In this document: positions 49,925-59,753 of the stretch, piece by piece
Layout of the letters: every line of letters starts with the position of its first letter
How positions within the stretch are numbered: the stretch's first letter is position 1
Source: Demequina flava
GTDB lineage: Bacteria; Actinomycetota; Actinomycetes; Actinomycetales; Demequinaceae
Assembly: GCF_000975035.1 (NCBI RefSeq)
Contig: NZ_BBRA01000001.1
Span: forward strand, 1,363,082 to 1,427,081
Reading direction: 5' to 3'
DNA length: 64,000 nt
Notes under the pieces: model-generated
What the model was told of the DNA's origin: nothing
What the model saw: the letters and a program-made list of their open reading frames with translations, nothing else
The model's database searches: none
Translations under genes and position numbers: made by a program

Positions 49925-51175
49925 ATGACCGAGGACAAGCCCGTGAGCGGAAACAACAACGGCGCGATTCCGCCCGCAGCACCTACCCCGCCTCCGGCCG
50001 CTAATGCGAATCCGCCGGCAGCGCCCGCCGAGCAGTTTGCTGCGCAGCAGCCTGGAGGTACTGCGCCCGTGCCGCCCGCTGGTGCTCCTGTTCCCCCTGC
50101 CGGCGCTCCACAACCGCCTGCCCCCCAATACGGGCAGCCAGCGCCGCAGGCTCAGTACGGCGGTCAGCCTCCTGCGCCCGGTGCGCCCACTGGAGGCTCG
50201 GGAGGTGGCCCGGGTTGGATGCCCATCGTTGCGCTCGTCCTTGGTGTGATCGCGCTCTTGACGTCGTTCCTGGGCGCCTTCGCCTTTGTATCGTGGCTCT
50301 TTGCGCTTCCCGCCTTCGTCTTTGGTCTGATCGCGCTGATCAAGAAGGCTCCTCGCAAGGGGCTGTCGATCACGGCCCTAATTCTGAGTGTCGTCGCCTT
50401 CCTCATTTCGATCATCGTGTTCCTCATTGCTGTCGTGGGCGCGGTGGACGACGCGATTGCAGAGGACGAGGCGAATTCCGTCTCGGGTGGAACTCCCACC
50501 CCGGAGGAGACCACCGAAGACTCGGCAGATGACTCCACGACGGATGACTCGACTGCCGACTCGGCAGGTGGCGAGACCGACGACTCGGGCTCAGACGCTA
50601 GCGTTGCTGGCGACGCCACCCCACTTGAACTGGCCGAGGTCACCGCCTGGTTCGACGAAGACTTCGAGTCGTGGGAGTACCTCGTCTTGATCGACAACAC
50701 CAACACGGATTACGCCTGGATCGACACCTCCATCACGATCGAGGCCTTCGACGCTGACGGCGTTCTCTTGGCGGACGACTGGGCCTACGAGACAATCCTT
50801 CCCGACTCGACCTCTGCGATCACCGGCACGTTCTACGACGCCGGCACGACCGAGGTCACCGACGTTCAGGTCATCGTCGAGGACGAGCCGACAGACGTGT
50901 CCGGTCAGGAAATCGGATCGTTCACGGTCAGCGAGCCCGAGTTGTCGTCGGACGACTGGAGCTCGACCGCCGAGGGGACAGTCTCGTCCACATTCGTGGA
51001 AGACCAAGAGAGCGTGCAGATTATCGCGGTAGCGCGCAACGCCTCCGGCGAGGTCATCACCACTGATTGGGATCTCCTCAACCGTGTCCCGGCCGGCGGC
51101 ACCGCCCGCTACGAGGTGTCCTTTTGGGACGTCCTGCCAGACGACGCTGTCGTAGAGGTTTACGCGCAGCTGTAA
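49925..51175 (+). CDS. DUF4190-like membrane protein with C-terminal FxLYD-like domains
   Basis: A 416-residue protein in four parts. Residues 1 to about 95 are a Pro/Ala/Gln-rich disordered head. Residues about 98-180 hold two to three membrane segments of the DUF4190 style (IVALVLGVIALLTSFLGAF). An acidic Ser/Thr/Asp linker follows, and residues about 230-416 form two beta-sandwich repeats resembling FxLYD domains (LVLIDNTNTDYAWIDTSITIEAFDADG and IIAVARNASGEVITTDWDLL). The ATG at 49925 has AGAGGGGAT upstream. The extracytoplasmic domains may bind a surface partner; function unknown. A strong terminator follows. Confidence 0.75.
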   Translation: MTEDKPVSGNNNGAIPPAAPTPPPAANANPPAAPAEQFAAQQPGGTAPVPPAGAPVPPAGAPQPPAPQYGQPAPQAQYGGQPPAPGAPTGGSGGGPGWMPIVALVLGVIALLTSFLGAFAFVSWLFALPAFVFGLIALIKKAPRKGLSITALILSVVAFLISIIVFLIAVVGAVDDAIAEDEANSVSGGTPTPEETTEDSADDSTTDDSTADSAGGETDDSGSDASVAGDATPLELAEVTAWFDEDFESWEYLVLIDNTNTDYAWIDTSITIEAFDADGVLLADDWAYETILPDSTSAITGTFYDAGTTEVTDVQVIVEDEPTDVSGQEIGSFTVSEPELSSDDWSSTAEGTVSSTFVEDQESVQIIAVARNASGEVITTDWDLLNRVPAGGTARYEVSFWDVLPDDAVVEVYAQL

Positions 51176-51190
51176 CGCTCATCGCGATTG

Positions 51191-51228
51191 CGCCGGTTTC
51201 GTCCCGTTTGTGCGGGGCGGAACCGGCG
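51191..51228 (+). terminator. Rho-independent-type terminator
   Basis: CGCCGGTT pairs with AACCGGCG and an inner CGTCCCG pairs with CGGGGCG (one G-T pair) around a 6-base loop, followed by TTCTTGCTT. It lies 15 bases after the stop of the DUF4190-like gene. Confidence 0.85.
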
Positions 51229-51295
51229 TTCTTGCTTATCCTGAAGTTTGCTGCGGTGGCCACGCCCAGACGTACACACGGGTTACGGTGGAGGG

Positions 51296-53383
51296 GTGAG
51301 CGACTACTCATCCTTGACTTCATTCATTGCTATGCCGCGCGTCGAGGGGGTGGCCCTGTCCCCGGACGGTGAGTCCGCGATCCTCACCGTCGCGACGCTG
51401 TCCGCCGACGAGACCACCTACGAGCGTGCCCTGTGGCGCGTGCCGACCTCCGGCGACGGCGACCCCGTGCGCCTGACTCGCTCGGCCAAGGGTGAGGCCG
51501 GTGCCTCGGTCCTGTCCAATGGCGACGTGCTGTTCACCTCCGCGCGTCCCGGAGCCGGCGAAGACGACACCGCCCAGGTGTGGCTGCTGCCTGCTGGTGG
51601 CGGCGAGGCTCGCCCCGTGACGGCCCTGGCCGGCGGCGCGGGCGGCGTGACAGCGGTAGCGGCCGATGCCGAGGTCGCCGTGATCGCGGCAGGTCTCCTT
51701 CCGCAGGCCGCGGACATTGACGAGGACGCGAAGCTGCGCGCCGAGCGCACCAAGCGCAAGGTCAACGCCATCTGGCACGACTCGTATCCGATCCGCCACT
51801 GGGACCACGACCTGGGCCCTGACCACACGCACCTCTTCGACCTCGACCTTGGTGCATGGGCGCCCGAGGCGGCTAGCGCCCACGCGCCTGCCCCAAGCGA
51901 CGGCGACGGCGACGGGTCGAACGAGGCGACCGAAGCATCGGCCCGCCCCTATCCCTCGCACCTTCCCCGCCCGGGCGACCTCACCCCGAACCCCCGCCGC
52001 TGGACCGACACGCCTGGCGTCGCGGTCAGCCCCGATGGCACGACGGTCGTGGCGACCCTGCCCGTTGCCGAGGGGCGCTCGCAGCGCGTGGACCTCGTGC
52101 GCATCGACCGCTCCACGGGCGAGCACACCACCCTGCGCAGCGACTCTCGCGTGGTCTACGGCGCACCCGTGTTCAGTCTGGATGGCGAGTACCTCGCCTA
52201 CGTGCGTCAGCCAAAGTCGGACCCGAGCGGCCCCACGCAGCTCGAGATGTGGGTGTCCCGCCCCGACGGCACTGACGCCCGCCGCGTGGCCGAGCACTGG
52301 GACCGCTGGGCCAGCTCGCTGCAGTTCTCACACGACGGCGCTGCACTGATCGCGACCGCTGATGATGACGGCCGCGGACCCATCTTCCGCATCGACCTGA
52401 CCTCCAACGAGGTCACGAAGGTCACGGGCGACGATGCGTCCTTCACCTCTGTGCGCGTGGACCGCGCCACCGGCACGATGGTCGCCCTGCGCGCCAACTT
52501 CCTGCGCCCCGCGCACCCAGTCCGCATCGACCTCGACGGCACCGTCACGGAGCTGGCCACGCCTGCACCGGCCCCGGCCGCCAACGCCACGATGACCGAT
52601 GTCGACACCACCGCCGAGGACGGCACGCGCGTGCGCGGCTGGCTCCTCACCCCGCCGGACGCATCCGCGGACAACCCGGCGCCGCTCCTGCTGTGGATCC
52701 ACGGCGGCCCGCTGAACTCCTGGAACGCGTGGTCGTGGCGCTGGACGCCGGCGCTCGCGGTCGAGCGTGGCTACGCCGTGCTACTCCCTGACCCCGCGCT
52801 GTCCACCGGCTACGGGCTGGACTTCATCGCGCGCGGATGGAACTCGTGGGGCCACAAGCCGTTCACGGACCTCATGTCGATCACCGATGCCGTCGAGGCG
52901 CGCCCGGAAGTCGACGAGTCCCGCACTGCGGCGATGGGCGGCTCCTTCGGCGGCTACATGGCCAACTGGGTCGCCGGCCACACGGACCGCTTCGATGCCG
53001 TCGTCACACACGCCAGCCTGTGGGCGCTCGACCAGTTCGGTCCCACCACGGACCACGCGGACTACTGGCAGTCGATCTTCACGCCCGAGGCCATGATTGA
53101 GCACTCGCCGCACCGCTCCGTGAAGGACATCTCGTCGCCGGTGCTGGTCATTCACGGCGACAAGGACTACCGCGTGCCGATCGGGGAGGGGCTACGTCTG
53201 TGGGCCGAGCTCGCCGAGCACTTCGTGGACGACAACGGCGACATGGATCACCGCTTCCTGTACTTCCCGGACGAGAACCACTGGATCCTCAAGCCCCAGC
53301 ACGCGGTTGTTTGGTACGAGGCGGTCTTCTCATTCCTGTCCAAGCACGTGCTGGACGAGACTGACGACCTCCCCTACGCCTAA
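51296..53383 (+). CDS. S9 family prolyl oligopeptidase/acylaminoacyl peptidase-type enzyme
   Basis: A 695-residue serine peptidase of family S9. The N-terminal two thirds is a beta-propeller with repeated FSLDGEYLAYV and FSHDGAALIATAD strands. The C-terminal hydrolase has LLLWIHGGPLNSWNAW (oxyanion region), the nucleophile in GGSFGGYM, Asp in GDKDYRVP and His in DENHWILKP. No signal peptide, so cytosolic. Its propeller has an insert of about 40 residues rich in Ala, Pro and Asp near residue 200. It likely trims small peptides. TACGGT ends 6 bases before the GTG at 51296, the leaderless pattern. Confidence 0.93.
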   Translation: MSDYSSLTSFIAMPRVEGVALSPDGESAILTVATLSADETTYERALWRVPTSGDGDPVRLTRSAKGEAGASVLSNGDVLFTSARPGAGEDDTAQVWLLPAGGGEARPVTALAGGAGGVTAVAADAEVAVIAAGLLPQAADIDEDAKLRAERTKRKVNAIWHDSYPIRHWDHDLGPDHTHLFDLDLGAWAPEAASAHAPAPSDGDGDGSNEATEASARPYPSHLPRPGDLTPNPRRWTDTPGVAVSPDGTTVVATLPVAEGRSQRVDLVRIDRSTGEHTTLRSDSRVVYGAPVFSLDGEYLAYVRQPKSDPSGPTQLEMWVSRPDGTDARRVAEHWDRWASSLQFSHDGAALIATADDDGRGPIFRIDLTSNEVTKVTGDDASFTSVRVDRATGTMVALRANFLRPAHPVRIDLDGTVTELATPAPAPAANATMTDVDTTAEDGTRVRGWLLTPPDASADNPAPLLLWIHGGPLNSWNAWSWRWTPALAVERGYAVLLPDPALSTGYGLDFIARGWNSWGHKPFTDLMSITDAVEARPEVDESRTAAMGGSFGGYMANWVAGHTDRFDAVVTHASLWALDQFGPTTDHADYWQSIFTPEAMIEHSPHRSVKDISSPVLVIHGDKDYRVPIGEGLRLWAELAEHFVDDNGDMDHRFLYFPDENHWILKPQHAVVWYEAVFSFLSKHVLDETDDLPYA

Positions 53384-53388
53384 CCCCC

Positions 53389-53459
53389 CCTTTTCCCCTG
53401 GCCGTACATACACGGCGGGGTTTCGGGCTTCGCGCGGCCCTGGCCGTAGCTTTTCGGCG
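53389..53459 (+). repeat. 71-bp dispersed element, family C (copy 2)
   Basis: Starts CCTTTTCCCCTGGCCGTACA six bases after the S9 peptidase stop and ends TTTTCGGCG. It matches the minus-strand copy at 34381-34451 in length and order of blocks. It is followed directly by a GGCCGATGC motif. Confidence 0.75.
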
Positions 53460-53508
53460 GGCCGATGCAGTGGTGACGCCAGAGATACCCGTGACCACAG
53501 CATCGGCT
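53460..53508. repeat. Imperfect inverted pair of the GGCCGATGC motif
   Basis: GGCCGATGC at 53460-53468 and, inverted, AGCATCGG followed by CT in place of CC at 53499-53508. The arms could form a stem of eight to nine base pairs between two convergent genes. The second copy differs from the motif at its last base. Confidence 0.6.
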
Positions 53509-53542
53509 CTCCCCGGCATGAGGCGGGAGCCGCACACAGCAC

Positions 53543-53580
53543 AGCGCCGGCACCCCCTGAGGAGAAGGGGAGCCGGCGCT
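53543..53580 (-). terminator. Terminator of acs
   Basis: AGCGCCGGC pairs with GCCGGCGCT and an inner CCCC pairs with GGGG, with one mismatch between the two segments. It lies 18 bases beyond the acs stop on the minus strand. Confidence 0.8.
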
Positions 53581-53597
53581 GTCTCGTGAGGTGCGGG

Positions 53598-55595
53598 TCA
53601 GTCGTCGTCGGCCTGACCGGACTCCATTCCGTCGCGGATAGCCGCCATCACGGTGGCATCTGCCAGTGTGGTGACGTCCCCTACCTCGCGGTGCTCTGCG
53701 ACATCACGGAGCAGGCGCCGCATGATCTTGCCCGAGCGCGTCTTCGGGACTTCCTTGACCACGAGCACGGTGCGCGGCTTGGCCAGTGCACCGATCTCGC
53801 GCTTGACCTGCTCGCGCAGTTCCTGAGCGATCTCGTGGTTGGAGTGGTTTGCGCCGTCGGAGTCGTCGCCGATCACGACGAACGCGGCAACGGCCTGGCC
53901 GGTGGTCTCGTCCTTTGCGCCCACGACCGCGGCCTCAACGACCCAGGGGTGAGCGACCAGCGCGGACTCAATCTCCGTGGTCGACAGGCGGTGGCCGGAC
54001 ACGTTCATGACGTCGTCGACGCGGCCCATGAGCCAGATGTCGCCGTCATCGTCACGCTTGGCGCCGTCACCCGCGAAGTACAGGCCCTTGAAGCGGCTCC
54101 AGTAGGTCTCCTGGTAGCGCTCTTGGTCGCCCCAGACGCCACGCAGCATCGATGGCCACGGCTGGTCAAGGACGAGGTAGCCGCCGCGACCGGGGCCAAC
54201 CTCGTTGCCGTCGTCGTCGATCACTGCAGCGGAAACGCCAGGAAGTGCCACCTGAGCAGATCCCGGCTTGGTCGCCGTGACTCCCGGCAGGGGAGCGATC
54301 ATGATCGAACCGGTCTCCGTCTGCCACCAGGTGTCCACGATCGGGCACTTGTCGCCACCGATGACACGGCGGTACCACATCCATGCTTCGGGGTTGATGG
54401 GCTCTCCCACCGATCCGAGCAGTCGTAGCGAGGACAGGTCGAACTTGTTCGGGATCGCCTCGCCCCACTTCATGAACATGCGGATCGCGGTGGGCGCGGT
54501 GTAGAAGATCGAGACCTTGTACTTCTCGATGATCTCCCACCAGCGACCCTCGTGCGGAGCGTTCGGGACGCCTTCGTACAGCACCTGGGTAGCGCCGTTA
54601 ATCATGGGGCCGTAGACGATGTACGAGTGGCCGGTGATCCAGCCCACGTCCGCGGAGCACCAGTAGACGTCCGTGTCCGGCTTGAGGTCGAACACGACGC
54701 GGTGCGTGTAGCTCGCGCCGGTGAGGTAACCGCCGGTGGTGTGGAACAGGCCCTTGGGACTGCCGGTGGTGCCGGAGGTGTAGAGGATGAACAGCGGGTG
54801 CTCGGCCTCGACCATGACGGGCGTGTGCTCGTCTGAGGCTGGCTCGACGACGTCGTGCCACCAGATGTCGCGACCTTCGGTCCAGTCCGTGTCCTGTCCG
54901 GTGCGCTTGATGGTCAGGACGTGCTCGACCGACTCCGCTTCCGTGGGATTGGCCTCCGACGGCGCCAACGCGGCGTCGACCAGCGGCTTTAGGGCAAGGT
55001 GCGAACCGCGGCGGTTACCACCGTCGGCCGTGATGACCAGCTTGGCCTCGGCATCGTCGATGCGCTGACGCAGGCTATCGGAGGAGAAGCCACCGAACAC
55101 GACCGAGTGAATCGCGCCGATGCGCGCGCAAGCAAGCATCGATACGACAGCTTCGGGGATTTGGGGCAGGTAGATGGCGACGCGGTCGCCCTTGGTGAGG
55201 CCAAGTGACTCGAGGGCATTGGCGGCCTTCGAGACCTCGCGCTGCATGTCTGCGTACGTGAGGGTGCGGGTGTCGCCCGGCTCGCCCTCGAAGTAGAAGG
55301 CGACGCGGTCGCCGCGGCCCTCGCGAACGTGGCGGTCCACAGCGTTGTCGCAGGCGTTCAGGGTGCCGTCTGCGAACCAGCGCGCCACAGGGGCGTTGGA
55401 CCAGTCGAGGGTTTCAGTGAAAGGCGTGTCCCAGTGCAGGTGTTGTGCCTGGTCACTCCAGAAACCGAGGCGGTCTGCCGCGGCCTGGGTGTAGAGATCT
55501 GCCTGGGCGTTGGCCTGGGCAGCGAAGTCGGGAGACGGCGGGAACGACCGCGTCTCGGTGGACAAGTTCTCGATAGTTTGGGCATCGTTGACCAT
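53598..55595 (-). CDS. acs: Acetyl-CoA synthetase (AMP-forming)
   Basis: A 665-residue acetate--CoA ligase. The acyl-adenylate core has [21 protein letters not shown], the motif [14 protein letters not shown] with the acetate-pocket Trp, [22 protein letters not shown], and the acetylation-regulated lysine in [14 protein letters not shown]. Length and order fit Acs closely. It activates acetate for the TCA cycle and glyoxylate path. The ATG at 55595 follows TAGAGT by 6 bases, and TTTACG lies 17 bases further upstream, so the message is probably leaderless. Confidence 0.97.
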   Translation of the reverse strand: MVNDAQTIENLSTETRSFPPSPDFAAQANAQADLYTQAAADRLGFWSDQAQHLHWDTPFTETLDWSNAPVARWFADGTLNACDNAVDRHVREGRGDRVAFYFEGEPGDTRTLTYADMQREVSKAANALESLGLTKGDRVAIYLPQIPEAVVSMLACARIGAIHSVVFGGFSSDSLRQRIDDAEAKLVITADGGNRRGSHLALKPLVDAALAPSEANPTEAESVEHVLTIKRTGQDTDWTEGRDIWWHDVVEPASDEHTPVMVEAEHPLFILYTSGTTGSPKGLFHTTGGYLTGASYTHRVVFDLKPDTDVYWCSADVGWITGHSYIVYGPMINGATQVLYEGVPNAPHEGRWWEIIEKYKVSIFYTAPTAIRMFMKWGEAIPNKFDLSSLRLLGSVGEPINPEAWMWYRRVIGGDKCPIVDTWWQTETGSIMIAPLPGVTATKPGSAQVALPGVSAAVIDDDGNEVGPGRGGYLVLDQPWPSMLRGVWGDQERYQETYWSRFKGLYFAGDGAKRDDDGDIWLMGRVDDVMNVSGHRLSTTEIESALVAHPWVVEAAVVGAKDETTGQAVAAFVVIGDDSDGANHSNHEIAQELREQVKREIGALAKPRTVLVVKEVPKTRSGKIMRRLLRDVAEHREVGDVTTLADATVMAAIRDGMESGQADDD

Positions 55596-55601
55596 GCGCT
55601 C

Positions 55602-55630
55602 ACTCTAGTTTGTTAGGAAAGTTTCGTAAA
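55602..55630 (-). promoter_or_regulatory. Predicted acs promoter
   Basis: On the minus strand TTTACG and TAGAGT are 17 bases apart, with TAGAGT 6 bases ahead of the ATG. The -35 is part of GTTTACGAAAC, which also occurs at 28117-28127 and resembles the ATTTACGCAAC of two iron-uptake promoters. The rest of the gap to 55822 contains nothing else I recognise. Confidence 0.55.
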
Positions 55631-55822
55631 CTCTCGACCAGGGGTTTGTTAGGTGCCCTGGTAGAAGCGCAATCGAGGCTTCGGGCATGCAACGTTTCGA
55701 GTGATTTCGCCGGTTTCGGCGTTGCTCACGGAGCCGCTAGCAGGAGTGTTAGGCCGGTGCTCACCGCGCGGCCACGATGGCTCACCGCGCGCCCGGGCCC
55801 CATCCGTGTGACGATGATTTGC

Positions 55823-56098
55823 ATGAGCACACCAGAGGGATACGACTACCGAGCTCGCACCAATGGCGAGGTGGCGATCTTCCATCACGGCAAGCTCGCC
55901 AAGATGATGCGCGATGAGGAAGCACAGGAGTTCCTCGACGCCATGAAGGACGGCGACGCGCAAGAGGTCATGGGCCGCTTCGCGGGATTCGACGGGCAGA
56001 CTCAGCGCCCGGGCACTGGACCGCAGTCGGGGACGGATGCGCTCCACGGCAACGGCGAGGCCCACGCCCAGAAGGACTTCCGCCGCAAGACTGGCTGA
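55823..56098 (+). CDS. Small hydrophilic protein, unknown function
   Basis: A 91-residue soluble protein. The N-terminal half (YDYRARTNGEVAIFHHGKLAKMMRDEEAQEFLDAM) looks like a small folded beta-alpha unit and the C-terminal half is Gly/Gln-rich and probably disordered. I know no named family with certainty. The start is the ATG at 55823; an ATG nine bases upstream is also possible. It is flanked by acs (divergent) and an acetyltransferase gene (convergent). Confidence 0.6.
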   Translation: MSTPEGYDYRARTNGEVAIFHHGKLAKMMRDEEAQEFLDAMKDGDAQEVMGRFAGFDGQTQRPGTGPQSGTDALHGNGEAHAQKDFRRKTG

Positions 56099-56131
56099 GG
56101 GCTCACCTCTTGACCGGTGGCGACCCGGGCA

Positions 56132-56596
56132 TCAGTCAGCGTCGAGGCTGAGCGTCATGAATCTACTGTGCGGGTCGACGGAGTAGCCCGCGAAGGGTTC
56201 GCAGTCGAGGAACCCGTGTCGTGAATAGAGCCGATGCGCGGGATAGAAATTCGTGTCCGTCCCGGTTTCTAAGCTCACCGCAGCGTAGCCGCGCGCTACG
56301 GCAGTTGCCAGGAGTTCGTTGAGGATGGCAGTGGCGACGCCCTTGCCTAGGGCTTCGGTTGCCGTCTTCATTGATTTGATCTCACCATGCGTAGGGTCGA
56401 GTTCTTTGAGTGCCCCGATGCCCAATAGTGTCGGGCCCTTCCAGGCCGTCCGCACAGTGACGTTCGTCTCGCGCAGCGATTCGATCGGCAAAGCGTGCAC
56501 CGAGTCTGCCGGTGAGGTTGAGTGCATCGCGTCGAGGTGTGCGGTGAGTAGCGCATGGACCTCTGGCCGGGTGAGGTCGTCGATCGCAATCAGCAT
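56132..56596 (-). CDS. GNAT family N-acetyltransferase
   Basis: A 154-residue GNAT enzyme. Motif A reads EIKSMKTATEALGKGVATAILNELLATAVARGY with the acetyl-CoA loop GKGVAT, and the closing motif B is LETGTDTNFYPAHRLYSRHGF, typical of the PhnO/YsnE-like small-molecule acetyltransferases. The ATG at 56596 has GAGG eight bases upstream. The substrate is unknown. It follows a membrane-anchored protein gene on the same strand after 25 bases, so they may share a transcript. Confidence 0.9.
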   Translation of the reverse strand: MLIAIDDLTRPEVHALLTAHLDAMHSTSPADSVHALPIESLRETNVTVRTAWKGPTLLGIGALKELDPTHGEIKSMKTATEALGKGVATAILNELLATAVARGYAAVSLETGTDTNFYPAHRLYSRHGFLDCEPFAGYSVDPHSRFMTLSLDAD

Positions 56597-56621
56597 GAGT
56601 CCGCCTCGCTGGTGCTTGCGC

Positions 56622-57554
56622 TTAATTGACCGTGAAGGTGAAGGCTTCCGAGATCGCGACGACCGGCTCGTCGTCGACGATGTAAGACTCCGGCACATCC
56701 CGCTCGAGTAGCTCCATCAGCACGTCCTGTGGCACGTCGCACAAGAGTTCAGTACCGCCGTCCGGCGTCTCATTCTCACTGCAATAGGGCTGGATTGCGG
56801 GGTCATCCGCGAGCGGTGAGTAGCCCGCTGTGTACTGCAGGAGCGCGAGGTCGGTGATGCCCTCCTCGGCGAGCTTGCGCGCCACGGCTGCCTGCTCGCC
56901 CACGATGATGGGCGTCCACGCGTAGACCTTGTACTCCCCTGCGGGCAGAGCCTGGTTCTCCTGCTCAAATTCCGCGGCCTTCTCATACTGAGCGGCGATC
57001 TCGTCCTCGGTCGCGTTCTCCCAGTCGAAGTCGCCCAGAATCGCGTCGAGGTCACCGGCCACGTCGCACAGCGAAGCTCCAGACATTTGCAGCGTGGCGC
57101 CAGGCGCGGTGTCGTGATCCTCGGTCGTGACGAAGAGTTCGGGCGCAAACTCGGTGCCCCAGTCGGGAGTGACCACGACGTCGTCGCGAGTCACGATCAC
57201 TTGGCCCTCCTGTGCAAGGAACGCCGTCACGCCTTCGAGGTCTGAGGTGAAGGCGACATGCACGGAAGCGCCGTCGTCATCGGTGGCGACATCGACGACC
57301 GGCATGACGTGATTGCCGCGCGTGGCCTGCGCCGTCCACTCCTCGCCGCACGCGGGCGGGGTGAACAGGTCGGCACCCTCAGCGGCGACCTGGGACAAGT
57401 CGAACGTCAGGGGAACGGTGGCTCCGGCGGGCTCTCCGCCAGCCGATGCATCGGTCTCGTCAGGTGCGAACAAGTACTTCACGCCGTACCAACCCACGGC
57501 CGCAGAGGCTCCGGCGATCGCGACGGCTCCGACCACCATGAGGGCCTTGTTCAT
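56622..57554 (-). CDS. Membrane-anchored extracytoplasmic protein, unknown function
   Basis: A 310-residue protein with one N-terminal membrane segment (residues about 4-24, MVVGAVAIAGASAAVGWYGV) that could be an uncleaved signal anchor, then an acidic exported domain. It contains five cysteines, probably in disulfides (FTPPACGEEW, GASLCDVAGDL, QPYCSENE, LLCDVPQD region). No family is recognised. The ATG at 57554 follows GGGAGG. It ends 25 bases before the GNAT gene. Confidence 0.65.
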   Translation of the reverse strand: MNKALMVVGAVAIAGASAAVGWYGVKYLFAPDETDASAGGEPAGATVPLTFDLSQVAAEGADLFTPPACGEEWTAQATRGNHVMPVVDVATDDDGASVHVAFTSDLEGVTAFLAQEGQVIVTRDDVVVTPDWGTEFAPELFVTTEDHDTAPGATLQMSGASLCDVAGDLDAILGDFDWENATEDEIAAQYEKAAEFEQENQALPAGEYKVYAWTPIIVGEQAAVARKLAEEGITDLALLQYTAGYSPLADDPAIQPYCSENETPDGGTELLCDVPQDVLMELLERDVPESYIVDDEPVVAISEAFTFTVN

Positions 57555-57755
57555 CGCTTGCCTATCCTCCCGGCGCATGCGCGCGCCCCGTCTTGCCGTG
57601 TGGTGTGAGGCATAAGGATACGTGCCGGATATGTCCGGTGTGTATCGCTCACGGCGCTCCTGTACGCCCCACGTTCAGGCGCCTGTGGATAACGCCTGGT
57701 GTGGGCCTTCAGGACATTAGACGCACGCCGCGCAAAAAACGTTGCGTGCGATTTG

Positions 57756-58559
57756 TCACGCGGGGTCGGAGTTGGACACGCCGCGCGTCAGCAACACCAC
57801 TCCGGTGACGATCGCCGCGACTGCCAGGACACCAAACAGCAGGGATTTCGTGGGTGGTCCTGCGTGGAGGCCGACGGGCTTCTTGAAGTGAAGGTTGCCC
57901 CATCCGTGTTCCATCGCGGCCCTGCGCAGTGCGCGATCCGCGTTGACCGTAAAGCCGTGTCCCACGGCGTCGAGCATGGGGGCGTCGGTGATGGAGTCCG
58001 AGTATGCGTAGGAACGTCGCAGGTCGTAGCCACGCTTGGCAGCCAGGTCGCGCATGCCTTCAGCCTTGGCCTCGCCGTAGGCGTAGGACGTGATCTCACC
58101 GGTGTAAAAGCCCTTCTTGACCTCTAGTTCTGAGGCAATCACGGCATCGGCCCCAAGGACCTCAGCAATGGGCTCAACTATGTCGCGCACGGATGCCGAC
58201 ACGATGACGACGTCGCGCCCATTGGCCTGGTGCCGCTTGATGAGCTCGACGGCCTCAGCGAACACGACCGGGTCGATGTGCTCGTGGACCGTCTCCTTCA
58301 CGATCTCCTTGACCTTGGCGACTTCCCACCCCTTGATGATGTCGGAGAGCGAGTCGCGAAGACGCGTGGTCTGTCGTTCGTCAGCCGAGCCTACGAGGAA
58401 CAGGAACTGTGAGTATGCCGAACGCAACGCTCCGGATCGCGTGATCAAGCCGCCGTCGTAAAACGGGCGGGAGAACGCCATCGACGAGCTGGTCGCGATG
58501 ATTGTCTTGTCGAGATCAAAGAATGCGGCGGACCGCGGTGCGGGCTTCTTGCGGGGCAT
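57756..58559 (-). CDS. HAD-IB family phosphatase (SerB-like) beside the tad genes
   Basis: A 267-residue HAD superfamily hydrolase of subfamily IB. Motif I is FFDLDKTIIATSS, motif II is VVIVSASVRDIVEP, and motif III/IV is KRGYDLRRSYAYSDSITDAPMLDAVGHGFTVN. A C-terminal membrane segment (LLFGVLAVAAIVTGVVLLTRG) anchors it. Such HAD proteins sit upstream of tadA in many actinobacteria, for example near Rv3661-Rv3659c of Mycobacterium tuberculosis. The ATG at 58559 has AGGAGG just before it. The substrate is not known; serine phosphatase activity should not be assumed. Confidence 0.9.
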   Translation of the reverse strand: MPRKKPAPRSAAFFDLDKTIIATSSSMAFSRPFYDGGLITRSGALRSAYSQFLFLVGSADERQTTRLRDSLSDIIKGWEVAKVKEIVKETVHEHIDPVVFAEAVELIKRHQANGRDVVIVSASVRDIVEPIAEVLGADAVIASELEVKKGFYTGEITSYAYGEAKAEGMRDLAAKRGYDLRRSYAYSDSITDAPMLDAVGHGFTVNADRALRRAAMEHGWGNLHFKKPVGLHAGPPTKSLLFGVLAVAAIVTGVVLLTRGVSNSDPA

Positions 58560-58733
58560 AGGCACCTCCTAGTCCGCACAGCCTATCTGGCACCACCGAC
58601 ACGATGCCAGGGCCGCGGGGTGCACGTCTGTTCAGTGTCGCGGCGTCGTCCCCAGCGCCCCTGATCGGAAGGTATGTCCCGAGATGCGCGTGCGGCGACC
58701 GCGGGCAGGTGACATGCAGGCAAATCTTGAGGC

Positions 58734-59753
58734 ATGAGCACTCATCACTCTGCCTGGGCCGGGCCCCTGGGACCCGTGTTGGGCATGCCCGGCGTGACTG
58801 ATGTTCTGGTCAATGAGCCGGGGAAGGCGTGGGTTGATCGGGGACGTGGGCTTGAATCGCAAAGCGTGGACCTGGCCGATGCTGCGGCTGTGCGGGCATT
58901 GGCAGTCACCATGGCGAGCGCCGGAGGTCGCAGGCTTGACGATGCGAGTCCCCTGGTCGACGCCCGGCTTCCCGACGGCACCCGACTGCACGCCGCTCTG
59001 CCTCCCGTCGCGCAGGACTGCGCGGCTATCTCGTTGCGACGCGTGCGGACCTCGGCATTGTCGCTGGACGACCTCGCGGTGGGCGGGATGATCAGTGCAC
59101 CCGCGGTGCCTCTGGTGCGGGAGTTGGTACGCCGACGGTGCTCCGCGCTCATCACGGGAGCAACGGGCTCCGGCAAGACGACCCTCCTCGCATCCCTCCT
59201 GTCCGAGGTTGAGCCACGCGAGCGCATCCTCATCATCGAAGAGGCGGGCGAGCTGCAGCCGAGACATCCGCACGTGGTCCGGCTCGTCGAACGACGGGCC
59301 AACATTGAGGGCTCCGGTGCCATCAGCATGCCGACGCTGGTCCGCGAGGCTTTGCGCATGCGCCCCGACCGGGTGGTGCTGGGCGAGTGCCGCGGTCCAG
59401 AAGTGCGAGACGTGCTGACGGCGTTCAACACGGGTCACCGTGGCGGCTTCGCCACGTTGCATGCGAACTCACCGCAGGACGCCCCAGCGCGGTTGGTGGC
59501 GCTCGGGGCGCTAGCCGGGATGGACCAGCGGACCGTCGAGGTCCAAGCGGCGATCGCGTTCGACGTGGTGCTGCATGTGGAACGGGTACGTGGCGCGCGC
59601 CGCCTGTCCAGCATCGCGGTGATGGAGATGGGGACCGCGGGCCTGAGCGCGGTTGAGGCTGTCGGTTGGACGGCACGTGGTTGGCGTCAGGGACCGGGAT
59701 GGAGCACCCTCGTGGCGGCCATGGGCGGATGGGAAGTTGCCGATGCCGCGTAA
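58734..59753 (+). CDS. tadA: TadA/CpaF-type secretion ATPase
   Basis: A 339-residue VirB11/TadA-family ATPase, the motor of Flp pilus assembly. Evidence: the N-terminal MPGVTDVLVNEPGKAWVDRG, the Walker A ALITGATGSGKTTLLASLL, the Asp box ILIIEEAGEL, the Walker B RPDRVVLGECRGPEV, and the His box GHRGGFATLHANSP. All motor motifs are intact. The start is the ATG at 58734, with TTGAGG ahead. Its stop lies within the start of the TadB/C-like gene. Confidence 0.94.
   Translation: MSTHHSAWAGPLGPVLGMPGVTDVLVNEPGKAWVDRGRGLESQSVDLADAAAVRALAVTMASAGGRRLDDASPLVDARLPDGTRLHAALPPVAQDCAAISLRRVRTSALSLDDLAVGGMISAPAVPLVRELVRRRCSALITGATGSGKTTLLASLLSEVEPRERILIIEEAGELQPRHPHVVRLVERRANIEGSGAISMPTLVREALRMRPDRVVLGECRGPEVRDVLTAFNTGHRGGFATLHANSPQDAPARLVALGALAGMDQRTVEVQAAIAFDVVLHVERVRGARRLSSIAVMEMGTAGLSAVEAVGWTARGWRQGPGWSTLVAAMGGWEVADAA

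Noticed and set aside
57722..57750. CGCACGC/GCGTGCG inverted repeat as terminator of the HAD gene
   Set aside because: Only 7 base pairs with a 15-base loop and no U-tract on the relevant strand; too weak to call.
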